A stretch of 64,000 bases of DNA, taken from positions 13,373,017-13,437,016 of the forward strand of contig NC_084587.1 of the NCBI RefSeq assembly GCF_033807715.1. Reading direction: 5' to 3'. The stretch comes from Cololabis saira. Lineage: Eukaryota; Chordata; Actinopteri; Beloniformes; Belonidae. A program made the translations under genes and the position numbers. This document shows, one piece after another, positions 1-9,236 of this stretch. Under the pieces are notes generated by a model. That model ran no database searches and was not told the origin of the DNA. It was given only the letters and a program-made list of their open reading frames with translations. The stretch's first letter is position 1; the number at the start of each line of letters is the position of its first letter.

Positions 1-142
1 TAACTTTTTTAATTCAGCTACTAGAAACTGAAGAAAGTCATAGTAATATCTCCGAAGCTCTGCTGTAGCTAACATTTCTGAATATTACTGTTATTTGGGA
101 GCCATTGCAGGGCGCACGCTAGCAAAATAACCAATGACAATT

Positions 143-405
143 TGCATCTTACCTTTATTTTACCAGGTTAGTCCCATTGAGATCTAGGATCTCTTTTTCA
201 AGGGAGACCTGACCAGAAATGGCAGCTTTAAAAGTTACAGACAAAACAACATCAACAACAACAGAAATAGAATTTTTTGGGGTTAACTGTGCTATACAAA
301 CTGTTTGTTTGTTCCACCAGTTCCAAGAAGGTTTTATATCAGAGCCAAAATAAAATGAAAATGTGACTTGTTGATCGTAGTTTTCGTTAAATATTCTGGA
401 TGACA
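143..405 (-). mobile_element. LINE 3' end relic
   Basis: Read on the minus strand this holds the common fish LINE terminus: a block ending in CTCAATGGGACTAACCTGG followed by TAAAATAAAGG. The same terminal motif occurs at 43400-43480 (minus) and in shorter form at about 4590-4610 (plus). The 83-codon minus-strand reading frame across it runs into this tail and is not a host gene. The 5' part is truncated and no reverse transcriptase motif is visible. Confidence 0.5.
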
Positions 406-1852
406 TCTTAAGTCAAACATGGTAGAAATACATTTGTACTGACGGGAGAATAAGAGAACTCAGAGCTGTCAGAGGCAGCTTACAATTTTCATCATACTTG
501 TCAGTAGTGTTTTTTGTTTTGGAAACAATGCCCAACTGCAGAAAGGCAGTGTCTGTCTAGGGATAAAAAAAAAAGATAATAAAACAGTCAGAATTGTTAT
601 TTAAAAAAAAAAAAAATTGTTACTGGCTTTAGGAGAGCTGCACTCAGTCTAGGTGAAAAGCTCACCTCTCTAAGCTCATACATTTGCCCACTTCTTGATG
701 TTTTGCCTCTACGAATTTAATATTTGAAAAGGGTTCATTTCTTAAACTTATAGGGTTGGTTGAGGACATTTAGTCTGTTTTAAATTCTTAAAAGAAACAT
801 TTCTTTATATTTCCAATTCTTTCTTTCTTATTTTTCTTATTTTTTTTTTTTTAAAGTTGTCCCAGTTGACAGTGTGACTGAGCTACAGGCAAAATATCAG
901 CACTTATGAAACATTACAAACAGAACTTTTATATTATGAACATTTATGTGAGAGAAATTCTCATTTCAAAGTCATTTCAAAATGTATGCTAAGTTGTTCC
1001 TTACGGGGACTGAGAGAACTGATAAATCATCTTTGCTGTAAAAGAGGACAGCTACTTTTACAATGTGAACTAATATGAAACCCTTAGCTATGTTAAAAGT
1101 AAGAGCAAAGTCATTCCCTTTTATTTATTTTCTGAACTGTCTCATCAAGAAAGGGTGGCAAAGAGAGACAAAGAACAGCAATAACAACAAAACATTTATT
1201 TGTATCTCTAAACACTAAGTACAAGGTTTCCCAATTTTTACTCATCACTCCGGCTTTTATTCTTCTGGGTATAGTTGAACCTCACTTTATGAGGAGTTTT
1301 GAGAACAACAAACCACAGAATAAAGCTGGTGAACAAAAACACTTTAGACGCCCTTTTCCACTGATTGCCTTGAATACTCAGCCTGCTTAACGTGCATATA
1401 TAACTTGGAGTGTGAAGTCAGCTATACTAATTTGATGCAATTAGTGTCATGACTGTAAAAGTCAGGGTATATTTCCCATCTCTCTGCGGTCCCCTTCAGT
1501 GTCATGTTTTCTCTCTGTTGTCTTCTAAAGTAAAATCATAGTCCAATCACTGCTTGTCCCCTTGTGGCGATGCAATTTCTACAGTTGTTTTCCTGAAGGC
1601 ATTTAAATTAAAAAAAGAAACTAAACAAGCATAAACATTTTTTTTCATATTTGTTGAGAAAAGTTGAATCTAGAGAAGTTATGGTGTCTAGACACAAGGA
1701 TAATGCATAAGTAAAAGCAATACACCAGGCAGTAGTTGAATATATATATGGTCATCACCATAATCCTTTTTCAGAAAAAAAACAACCCTTTCACCTTAAA
1801 GGGAGGGAAAGCAACTTCTGGATGATGTTATGTCAGTTGACAAAACATCTAC
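406..1852. other. no gene seen
   Basis: AT-rich DNA with short A and T homopolymers. I see no reading frame, RNA gene or repeat terminus that I can support. It could be intron or 5' flank of the candidate exons at 2215 and 3733. Confidence 0.5.
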
Positions 1853-2076
1853 AAAACACAGAGGACTGGGCCGCTGGGTGGCACAGTGGTTAAAGTGCTT
1901 AAAGCAAGCGGCCCATGTACTGAGGCTACAGCCCTCCTGCAGCGGTCACAGGTTTGAGTCCCAGCCTGTGGTCCCTTGTACTCCCCATTCATTCTCTCTA
2001 CCACCTTCCTGTCTAAACCTTGAATAAAGGCCACTACAGCCACAAAAAATCTTTAAAAATAAAATAAAAACACAGA
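1853..2076 (+). mobile_element. tRNA-derived SINE
   Basis: A tRNA-like head starts near 1868. It carries a box A-like TGGCACAGTGG (about 1877-1887) and a box B-like GGTTTGAGTCC (about 1951-1961), the internal RNA polymerase III promoter of tRNA-derived SINEs. A short body follows and ends in an A/T-rich tail with AAAATAAAATAAAAA. The 10-bp sequence AAAACACAGA lies at 1853-1862 and again at 2067-2076, a fitting target-site duplication from LINE-mediated insertion. Reading frames across it are shadows. Its exact SINE family is not assigned. Confidence 0.75.
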
Positions 2077-2214
2077 ACTAATTCCTCTGCCAGTGTTTCC
2101 AAAGAAAAACCTGTCTGACCATGGACAGGCATTTGCAACCCCTGTCAATGATTGGATGGGGCGATGTTGGTTCTGGTTTGAGGGGCATGCTACCTCCACT
2201 CTGTTTGCCTCCAG

Positions 2215-2338
2215 TCTACATAGCCAAGGTTGTGTATGAAGACGGTGTTACTGTTTCTTTTTCTTCAATTTCAAATATTGTACTACAGGTACCCGATGGT
2301 GATGAGATATTCACTGAATGTGACAAAAAGTGTTCCGG
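2215..2338 (+). CDS. candidate internal exon, unknown gene
   Basis: Seen: a pyrimidine-rich tract ending in CCTCCAG at 2208-2214 acts as a plausible 3' splice site. An open frame then encodes VYIAKVVYEDGVTVSFSS and onward to a Cys-containing end, TECDKKCSG, and a GG|GTGAGA donor lies at 2339. The donor leaves two bases (GG) of a split codon. The next candidate exon at 3733 begins with C, which completes Gly and keeps the frame open to a stop, so the two exons agree in phase. An alternative acceptor at 2287 (CTACAG|GTACCC) would give a shorter exon. No start codon exon was found upstream. The family is not recognised with confidence; see the 3733 exon for a tentative idea. It could be a pseudogene or a chance ORF. 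Confidence 0.35.
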
Positions 2339-3732
2339 GTGAGAAATGAGTAATGACAGTTGTTTAACATGCCTTTAATCCTTTGTCAACAGTTCCAATG
2401 TTGCATACTGTATCACAGTTAAAAATGCATTTACATCTACTTTCTTGCATTACGGGTAAATCCCAAGTATTTAAACCTCATAAAAGTAGAATATTTAAGT
2501 ATCAGATCAGAGCTGCTGGTGTACTTGCTGACCAGCACATTTGGAAGAAAAGTATCCAAACATAATCCACGAAATACATGGATGATATCAGCTAAAGTGA
2601 AAAAAAAAGAGTCTGGAAATGTTTGCTTCATAAATGTTTGCATCTGTGAGAATACCACAATGTACGATCAAAATGATGACCCCTTCCCCTCCATTCTGCA
2701 GGTTTGTGTGTAAGCATTTAGCATAACCACTAGGTGGCAGAATAAAATCAGAAACTCCCCTAACCTCAGCACCAGAGACAATCTTCCTCAGCTACTTCAT
2801 TCCCTGCATACAGTCTCTGAAGTTTGATGGCAGGATGACATTGTTTAGGAATTAAATTGTGATGTAACCGCATTATTTAATTTTTACATGTAAAGTCTGT
2901 AACAGTTTCAGAATTGTGCCCCCCAAAAAAGCACAAACAAAAAACAATTCAGTGCAAGTGTGACAAGATGCTTTCCCCCCTCTTAGGTTGTGAGTTATGT
3001 TATGAGTTATGTTATGAGTGGTTAAAAAAAAGCAAATTTATTTCTCTTTTTTTTTCTCTGATCCTTGGGGTAAGACCGCTTTTTCAAAGACTGAATGATG
3101 AAAATGGGGAAGATAATGATGAAATATGTATTAATTTTGGGAGTGCTAATGACTCATGTAGCATTAACTGCTGTCAACATCAGCCAATGTTTCCCTCTTG
3201 TGTTATTGTAACTGTTCGCTGTCATACAAAATAAAGTAAAGAATGGCAATGAAAGACGATCCCTCTCTTATCCTCTTTGGTGTTTGAGAAAAATAAAAGC
3301 ATTTCAGACTGGATCTAAATTAAGATGGGGTTAAATAGAGGGAACATAACTGCATTTGGCATCACTCTTTTCAGTCAGTTAGCATGCATTCTTGATAGCA
3401 ACAACATGTAAATAAGAAACTTTGCAGTGGCCTTTAAATATGTTTCATTTCAAAAGATTTTTCCAGTGAATGTTTCCACACATTCTTAAGATCTACCTTA
3501 TTTAAGTTGCCTTGTATGATACGTGAGAAAGGAGAATATGTAATGGACATTGACAAAGGTTTGATTCATCTTTTTAACATTTTCATGCAACTGAATTCCA
3601 AGGATAGATAATACTACCAAAAAAAAATTCCTCAACTCAACATGAAAACGATGTCTAAAAAATTAAAAAGGTATATATTTTCAAATATATATAATAAATA
3701 TAAAGTCATACTTTTTTTCCCTTCTTTTCCAG
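2339..3732 (+). other. putative intron
   Basis: This span starts with GTGAGA and ends with a long pyrimidine tract and TTTTCCAG, as expected of a GT-AG intron joining 2215-2338 to 3733-3910. The 106-codon ORF at 2914-3234 has poly-Lys/poly-Phe homopolymer runs and no recognisable domain, so I treat it as noncoding. No transposon termini were recognised inside. Confidence 0.35.
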
Positions 3733-3910
3733 CTATGTAGTCGGTATTCCCTTTAAACTATTAACTGAACCATATGATTCCCTCTTTGATTACATTGCTT
3801 CTTATCCAGCACAATCAGCCTTTGAAAATGTAATCTATCTTAACATCCACAACTGTGATGGACTTGAGCTCGATCCAGACTGTACCGCGTCTCTAATCTT
3901 GAGTTGTTAA
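3733..3910 (+). CDS. candidate terminal exon, unknown gene
   Basis: A strong acceptor (CTTCTTTTCCAG, ending 3732) is followed by 58 open codons and a TAA at 3908. The translation begins YVVGIPFKLLTEPYDSLF and ends in a Cys-bearing tail (NIHNCDGLELDPDC, then a final SC before the stop). With the upstream exon the protein end has at least five cysteines, suggesting a secreted or extracellular domain. The pattern of a hydrophobic strand plus Gly (YVVGI), a spacer, then L-x-x-Y-I-A-S-x-P and an aromatic/hydrophobic strand resembles the last strands of von Willebrand A domains, where a similar IAS-x-P helix is common. That is a weak inference. No poly(A) signal is evident directly after the stop, and fish repeats begin within about 60 bases. 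Confidence 0.38.
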
Positions 3911-4555
3911 ATTGGGATGAAAGGCTGCAGATGAAGATCTGTTGTGATGTTTTTGACAGCTTCTTGAGGGCTTTTTTCAATTGTGTTAATAGTGCTGAAG
4001 GGTCAAAGTAGGTCAACCGCCGACCATCTAACTTCTGGGTTGAGGCTCATGCAAAGCTAAGATTTCTTGCAGTTCCTCAACTGGCCGCTAGAGGCTGGCT
4101 GGAAAAGCCAGTCAATCTCCCTTGACTCCCATGTTAAAATGTCCAACTTCAAGGCAGAAATAAATTATTTGATGTCACACACATGACAACTCGGGGGGTT
4201 GCTAAGCAACCAACTATTGGTATTAACCAAGGACGTGCGGTCAGGGGAGGCAGGTTAGGCAGAGCCTCACCTGTCATCATGACAAGTAAAACGAATAATA
4301 ATGATAACATCAAATAAATATTCATATTTATCCACTGATCTTTATGTATGATTAATTTCGAACATTTTTATAGTCAAAATCGCTGAATTTGCATATTTCC
4401 TGTTCAAATACGGGGCTGAAACGTGAGGTGCGGTGTTCTGCCATTTTTTGCTGCTTTGCCAAAAAATGCTCCCTAATGGTTTTCTACCTTTGTACAGCTA
4501 CAATTTTACTGTGTTTCACTCCCTAAACCACTTCCTTTCCCCCCAAGTGGTCCTT

Positions 4556-4625
4556 GTCGCTTGCCAGGCCATTATTGTAAATAAGAATAATGACCTGCCT
4601 GGTTAAATAAAGGCCAATGACTGAA
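4556..4625 (+). mobile_element. LINE 3' tail inside hAT
   Basis: The motif GACCTGCCTGGTTAAATAAAG, here ending in a short (AATG/ACTG)n-like tail, matches the terminus seen on the minus strand at 43400-43480. It is a small 5'-truncated LINE remnant inside the hAT element. Confidence 0.45.
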
Positions 4626-5121
4626 TGAATATCAAATAAAGCGATATAATTCATTTTTTTTCCTCTTTATTGTATAATGTTCATAAAGTGTAATGCAATT
4701 CGTGCCATGGGTCGTGTATTTTGAAGGTTCAAATACTATACACTTAGCGTGGCAATCAAACTTTGAAAATCGACTGTGCGCATGCGCAGAACCACAAAGT
4801 AGCATTTCTCGGCAGGGAGCAGAAATTGGCAGAACACCCACAGCCTCACCTCTGATTGCGCAATCCATCATAAACTGTGTGGATACGTGCAATTGGCGCG
4901 TGCTGGTTGCCGTATCTCTGCATGTCTCCAATATAATGTTTGCAGATACATTTATATACCCGGATTTTCCACAGTCTTGCTAATGTCTTTAACCATTAAA
5001 GTTTAATGTTTGTAAGTGACATATTTAGTTTCGCTGATGGGACATAAAACCGCATTGAATTTGTTTCAAACTGCGGGACAGAAGGTAACCTGCTCTTTTC
5101 AAACGGAATAGGACAGATTCA

Positions 5122-5262
5122 GGACGGCTTTCATCCCTGGCGATCATCCACATTGAGGCAGAGAGACTTTTAAAACTAAAGGAAAATAAGGAGGACTTTT
5201 ACAACAAAGTAACTGAGGTTTTTGTGACGAAGGATAGGCGCATGGACTTCATCTACAAATAA
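5122..5262 (+). pseudogene. hAT transposase C-terminal remnant
   Basis: An open stretch of 46 codons ending in TAA encodes GRLSSLAIIHIEAERL, then a Lys/Glu-rich linker and a basic end (TKDRRMDFIYK). The pattern R-L-S-S-L-A-x-x-x-I-E followed by a short charged tail is typical of the C-terminal dimerisation region of the ZMYM/DUF4371-type hAT transposases that end many host hAT-derived proteins. It lies inside the hAT element with the 8-bp TSD, which supports the call. No catalytic DDE residues or BED finger of this gene were found nearby, so the gene is a remnant. Confidence 0.55.
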
Positions 5263-5325
5263 AGGTAAGACCACAAACATTTTTCTACGGAATATTAGGG
5301 CCATGCAGGAGAAAAAATATTTGTG

Positions 5326-5656
5326 AGGGGGAAGATTTTTTTTTATTGTGCACTTCGAGAAAAAAGTCGAAATTTCAAGAAAAAGGTCGAAATGTCGAGA
5401 CTAATGTTGAAATACAATTTCAAGAATAAAGTCGAAATTTTGCCTTTTTTCTCTCAACATTTCAACTTTATTCACGAAATTTTGACTTTTTTCTCGAAAT
5501 TGTATTTCAACATTATTCTGGACATTTCGATTTTTTTCTCGACATTTCAACATTAATCTCGACATTTCGACTTTTTTCTTGACATTTCCAATTTTTTTTC
5601 CGACATTTCGACTTTTTTCTAGAAGTGCATAATGAAAAAAAAAAATCTTCCTCCTC
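5326..5656. repeat. palindromic block of TTTCGAC-type repeats
   Basis: Degenerate ~20-bp units of the form AAAAGTCGAAATGTCGAGA run in one orientation on the left and in the other on the right. The ends are inverted copies: GGAAGATTTTTTTTTATTG...GCACTT on the left and AAGTGCATAATGAAAAA...ATCTTCC on the right. The whole block can therefore fold on itself and is probably a small nonautonomous element inside the hAT. A related block lies in a different hAT element at about 51775-52038. Confidence 0.7.
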
Positions 5657-6117
5657 TAAAATATATTTTTTATAAATATGATACCCACTACGTTGGGGTG
5701 GAGAAAATTGATCTTGCGTTCTGTTGCATTTTGTTGCGGGTGTTGCTCGCGTTGGTGGCGCCATCATTTGTTGCATATGTATTTTTAAGTTGTTGTTGTT
5801 GACAAAACATATTTGGAGTTTTGAAATATTGGCTTTTGGGCTTCTTGTTTGAGAAACAGTTGAAAAAAATCAGAATTAAAAGCTTTTTAAAAACAACTAA
5901 ATATTTCACTAAAGGTCAAAATTTTAATGTGTGTTTTTGTACACCACTCTATGGTTTACAAACAGCGTACACTGTACAAACTCTCATTTGTGTTGTATGA
6001 ATTGTAGAATTACGACAGCCAACACACAGAAGGTGCAGAGCAGATGTCCTCTATCCACTTTCTTTCGCTGCTGTAATTGTAAAAAAAAAAGTCTCATCTT
6101 TATGTATATACGTACCT

Positions 6118-6153
6118 CGTGTGTGTGTGTGTCTGTGTGTTTGTGTTTGTGTA
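6118..6153. repeat. (TG)n microsatellite, imperfect
   Basis: GT dinucleotides with a few interruptions, inside the hAT element. The overlapping ORFs on both strands are products of the repeat. Confidence 0.8.
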
Positions 6154-6581
6154 AAGAATGCTGATGAGACATGAAATAACCAGTAGTCAATTGAATAAGC
6201 TACCCTGTTGGGTTTATATAGTTGTAAATCTGACCCTAAAGGAGTCAGTGCCTCACCAACCATGAAACTCACCGCACGTCACTGGTATTAACCCAGCGTC
6301 GGCTAATCGTGGCAGTAGTTTTTGATTTCACTGAGTCAACAAGTTAAACGGTATATTGTGCTGCTAACATTCGGCTGGGATCTGCTGAAGGAACTGGTAA
6401 GCAAAGCTAACTTTGATGGACATGCGGTGGGCGTGTTGACGTGTTCCCTTCGGCTACCTGAGCAGCATAGCTTTCCTCCTGTACAAACAGAAAGAGGCTT
6501 GAAAACTGCTCTTCGGAAACCAATGGTTTAGGTGATCTAATGCTAAATACCTAATACAGTCTATGATCTAGGTACAACAGT

Positions 6582-7120
6582 ATGGAGCTAGAACAGTCTC
6601 ATAATTCACAAATGCACAGGACAAGTTTTACAAATGCACAGACCAATTTGCAAATACACACACCGTTTCACACGTGCACAGAACAATTCACACGTGCGTA
6701 GGACAAGATATACAAATGTATTTTTGATGCACACACAAATATAACCTGATTTACAAATGTTTTTTTGTCTGTGAGCTGCGCTGGATTTGTGTGTGAGTTT
6801 GAGACTCCCTTGACGTGACTAGATCCACAAATAGGGTTTTTTTAACACGGAAGGATCTGCAACCAATCAGATTAAAGGGGCGGATACACCTGCTGTTTGA
6901 ACTGCGTTAGCGCTGTTCGCTTAGAAAAGTGGTTAATATTTCAAGTTGGTGGAATAAAGATAAATAAACACCAACAGGAGATAAAAGATAAATAGACAGG
7001 ATGGAGAGGAGATCACTGTTCTTATTTTCTTGTGATTTCGGTAAAGAAAACAGCGCGATCAGAGATGGTTTGTCGGGCCGTCCTGTGCATTTGTGAATTA
7101 TGAGACTGTTCTAGCTCCAT
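6582..7120. mobile_element. MITE with perfect 41-bp terminal inverted repeats
   Basis: Bases 6582-6622 and 7080-7120 are exact reverse complements, starting ATGGAGCTAGAACAGTCTCA. The flanks carry ACAACAGT at 6574-6581 and 7121-7128. An extra matching T makes a 9-bp duplication possible if the last base of the element is counted as target. An 8-bp TSD would suit hAT, a 9-bp TSD with long termini would suit a Mutator-like element. The left subterminal part has several degenerate copies of ACAAATGCACAGRACAA. No coding capacity. The perfect termini point to a fairly recent insertion. Confidence 0.85.
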
Positions 7121-7128
7121 ACAACAGT

Positions 7129-7504
7129 GTGTCCTTTAATAATCTCAAATGTTTTGTATCGGTTCTGAATATAATTTGACACTATCCTTAATCTCTATCA
7201 AGTTCAATTCCTACCCTCACATATTAGACCAAAAGAACATGATCACAGCTACAAGTGGCTAACGTGAATTTCCTTCACAGGGTAGCTGGACTCCTTAGAG
7301 CTGGGGTGAGAAGTTCTGCCATAGAGACTCATGTCTCTATGCATGTAAATGTGCCTTGTTCAAAATAATTAGAAGACAATCTTAGACTATTAAGAAAAAT
7401 TATAGTCAAGAATTTTTTTTCAACTCATTGGCAGAGATTTTTGCTTGAAATATGACAATTTTGACTAGATTTAGTCTTATTAAGCATATTTCTAGAGGGG
7501 CTAT
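7129..7504. other. unassigned spacer
   Basis: AT-rich sequence. The part from about 7370 to 7520, ending GGGGCTATTTTTTCAGTG, resembles the end of a fish DNA transposon, but I could not find the partner terminus. Confidence 0.3.
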
Positions 7505-7800
7505 TTTTTCAGTGTAAGTAGACTTGCTGCTCCTCCACATCAAGAGGAGCCAGTTTAGGCGGTTCAGGCATCAGGTGAGGATGACTCCTGGATGCTCCTA
7601 GGAGATGTTTTGTGCATGTTAAGCAGAGAAAGGCTCCAGGCTAGACCCAGGAGAGATTGGAGAGATTGTATCTCCTGGCTACCTTGGAAACACTTTGGTA
7701 TTCAATAAAGAGCTAGAGGAGATGGCTGGGAGATGGAGGTTTGGTTCTCCCTGCTCAGGCTGCTGCCTTGTGACCCAAACTCAAATAAGTGGAGGTGATG
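7505..7800 (+). pseudogene. Rex3/RTE-type LINE C-terminal relic
   Basis: In broken plus-strand frames the region reads LLLHIKRSQFRRF, a decayed H-x-V-R-M-x-P-G stretch, then ELEEMAGRWRF and a run of Cys/Leu residues before a stop. This order (L-x-L-x-H-I-x-R-S-Q, G-H-x-V-R-M-P-P, E-E-L-E-E-x-A, W-x-S-L-L-R-L-L-P) is the C-terminus of Rex3/RTE LINE reverse transcriptases common in fish. Stops and frame changes show it is dead. It is 5'-truncated; only the last ~90 residues are represented. Confidence 0.6.
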
Positions 7801-7947
7801 CATGGACAAATGCATGCAGAAACCAGTGCAGAGAAAGCTCATGCATAAAGATTATTCTGCACTAAATGTATTATTAGTATTTTTTATGTATTTACAATGT
7901 TTCAATCAGAACCCTACATCCTGATGTTAGTATCTTTTAAGATAAAC

Positions 7948-8085
7948 TGGTTAGAAGCCTCTGCGATGGACTGGCGACCTGTCCAGGGTGAATCCCTGCC
8001 TCTCGCCTGAAAATTAGCTGGGATAGGCTCCAGCAGACCCCCGTCAGAGAATGAGAATGGATGGATGAATGGATGGATGGTTAGA
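7948..8085 (+). mobile_element. SINE 3' half with (GGAT)n tail
   Basis: Contains GCGATGGACTGGCGACCTGT, CCAGGGTG, and GCTGGGATAGGCTCCAGCAG, followed by a GGATGGATGAATGGATGGATGG tail in short units. This is the conserved L2-like 3' half of a widespread fish SINE. The tRNA-like head is absent. Fuller and older relatives lie at 60395-60690 and about 29560-29640. The sequence GGTTAGAAGCCT occurs both before (7949) and after (8079) the element, a plausible target duplication. Confidence 0.75.
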
Positions 8086-8571
8086 AGCCTAATTAGCAAA
8101 ACACAAAGCCTTCTGTAAAGGTGATAAGGACTTGGCCTGGGGGAGCAACAACTCCTCTACAGGACTGTTTTGAACACACCCACTGGGATCCGTTTGAACA
8201 ACAAGACATTGAGGACTACACATCCACTGTGTTGTTCACTGCTGTGCAGAAAACATCACCAAATAATAAACCATGGACGACCACGGACATTAAGCTTCTG
8301 CTAAAGGTTCGTACCATTCCTTCTATGTCTTGAAAAACTAAACTTTAAAGTGGAGCAACTTTTAATATAAATAGAGCCTTAAAAAAATAAGAAACACCTT
8401 GCAAGCAGAAGATTAAAGATCAAAGACTCCAGGTGCATTTGACAAGGAATTCAGCTTCTCACAAAACATCAAGACAATAAAATCTGCTCTCCAGCAGCAG
8501 TGACCTCCTTGCTGACAAGCGTAGTTACTTCCTTGCATGATTTGAGGTGGAGATTGCTTCCAGGGAGAATA

Positions 8572-9236
8572 CCACGTTTACACGTAGCCGGGTATTTAAA
8601 AAAACAGATATTTTCCCCTCTACGTTTTCAAAAATATCCTCGTTTACACGGACCCGCATGAAAACGCTGTTAACGTCATGCCAGCCAATCAGAATCCTGG
8701 AAAAACATCAACAAATGACACGTGTAACTTCCAGTTAAGGCTGATTTATGGTTCTGCGTTACACCAACGCAGAGCCTACGGCGTAGGGTACGCGGCGACG
8801 CACACCGTACAGCGCGCATCGCTGCGTACCCTATGCCGTAGGCTCTGCGTCGATTTAACGCGGGACCATAATTCAGGCTTTACTTCCAAGACGGAACGAG
8901 AGTCTTTTATATAGAATATAAAACAGGTAAAATACAAGAAAATATTGACAGTGGCCAAACTAATTGTAAACACAGGTCGCACACATGACGCTGGTGAGTT
9001 TCTGGTGCATAATGTGACGTTCTGAAGCTTAAATCTCCTTTTCCTCTGTTTTCCTCCGTTTTCCTCCGTTTTCCTCTGTTTAGACGCAAACGTGAAAACT
9101 GAGTTTTTGAAAATCTCCACTTTGGCCGGAGTTTTCAGAAATGATCGTTTTTGGGGGTTTTGAGCTGCGTTTTCGTGTAAACAAACGGCCAAAACGCATG
9201 AAAACGCCTCCGTTTTTGCTCCGTGTAAACGGGGCC
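8572..9236. mobile_element. MITE with CGTTTACACG termini
   Basis: The left end reads CCACGTTTACACGTAGCC and the right end, on the minus strand, GGCCCCGTTTACACGGAGC, giving imperfect inverted termini. Subterminal motifs such as AAAACGC and GTTTTCATGCG recur inverted on both sides. A clean TSD is not seen. No ORF of its own is recognised. It sits inside a LINE relic and contains the small hairpin MITE at 8738-8879. Confidence 0.6.
8738..8879. mobile_element. AGGCTGATTTATGG-family MITE, TTA TSD
   Basis: Starts AGGCTGATTTATGGTTCTGC and ends with the inverted form CCATAATTCAGGCT. TTA lies at both flanks (8735-8737 and 8880-8882). The interior is a set of CpG-rich inverted arms (GCAGAGCCTACGGCGTAGGG and its near complement) that can fold into a long hairpin. 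Three-base TNA duplications suit PIF/Harbinger elements; the assignment is inference. Other copies: 20310, 22335, 22551, 49093. Confidence 0.8.

Larger units (their letters stand above)
4228..6284. mobile_element. hAT transposon relic with 8-bp TSD
   Basis: The 8-bp sequence GTATTAAC occurs at 4220-4227 and again at 6285-6292, directly flanking inverted termini: CAAGGACGTGCGGTCAGG on the left and, read on the minus strand, CAGTGACGTGCGGTGAG on the right. Eight-base duplications and short CA..TG-ended inverted repeats are the hallmarks of hAT transposons. The element is 2057 bp, too short and too broken for an intact transposase. A remnant of the transposase C-terminus survives at 5122-5262. 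It also contains a LINE tail (4556-4625), a palindromic TTTCGAC-rich block (5326-5656) and a TG repeat near 6118. Orientation is plus if judged by the coding remnant. Confidence 0.85.
3960..6560. repeat. older repeat hosting the hAT insertion
   Basis: Sequence on either side of the hAT element (about 3960-4227 and 6293-6560) has the look of a widespread fish MITE: short inverted motifs such as GGCTGGCTGGAAAAGCCAG near 4092, and phrases like CCATGTTAAAATGTCCAAC. I could not define its ends, so the limits are approximate and the class is unassigned. Confidence 0.3.

Noticed and set aside
1868..1961. tRNA gene
   Set aside because: Box A and box B are present but the sequence does not form a full tRNA cloverleaf and ends in a SINE body with A-rich tail and TSD.
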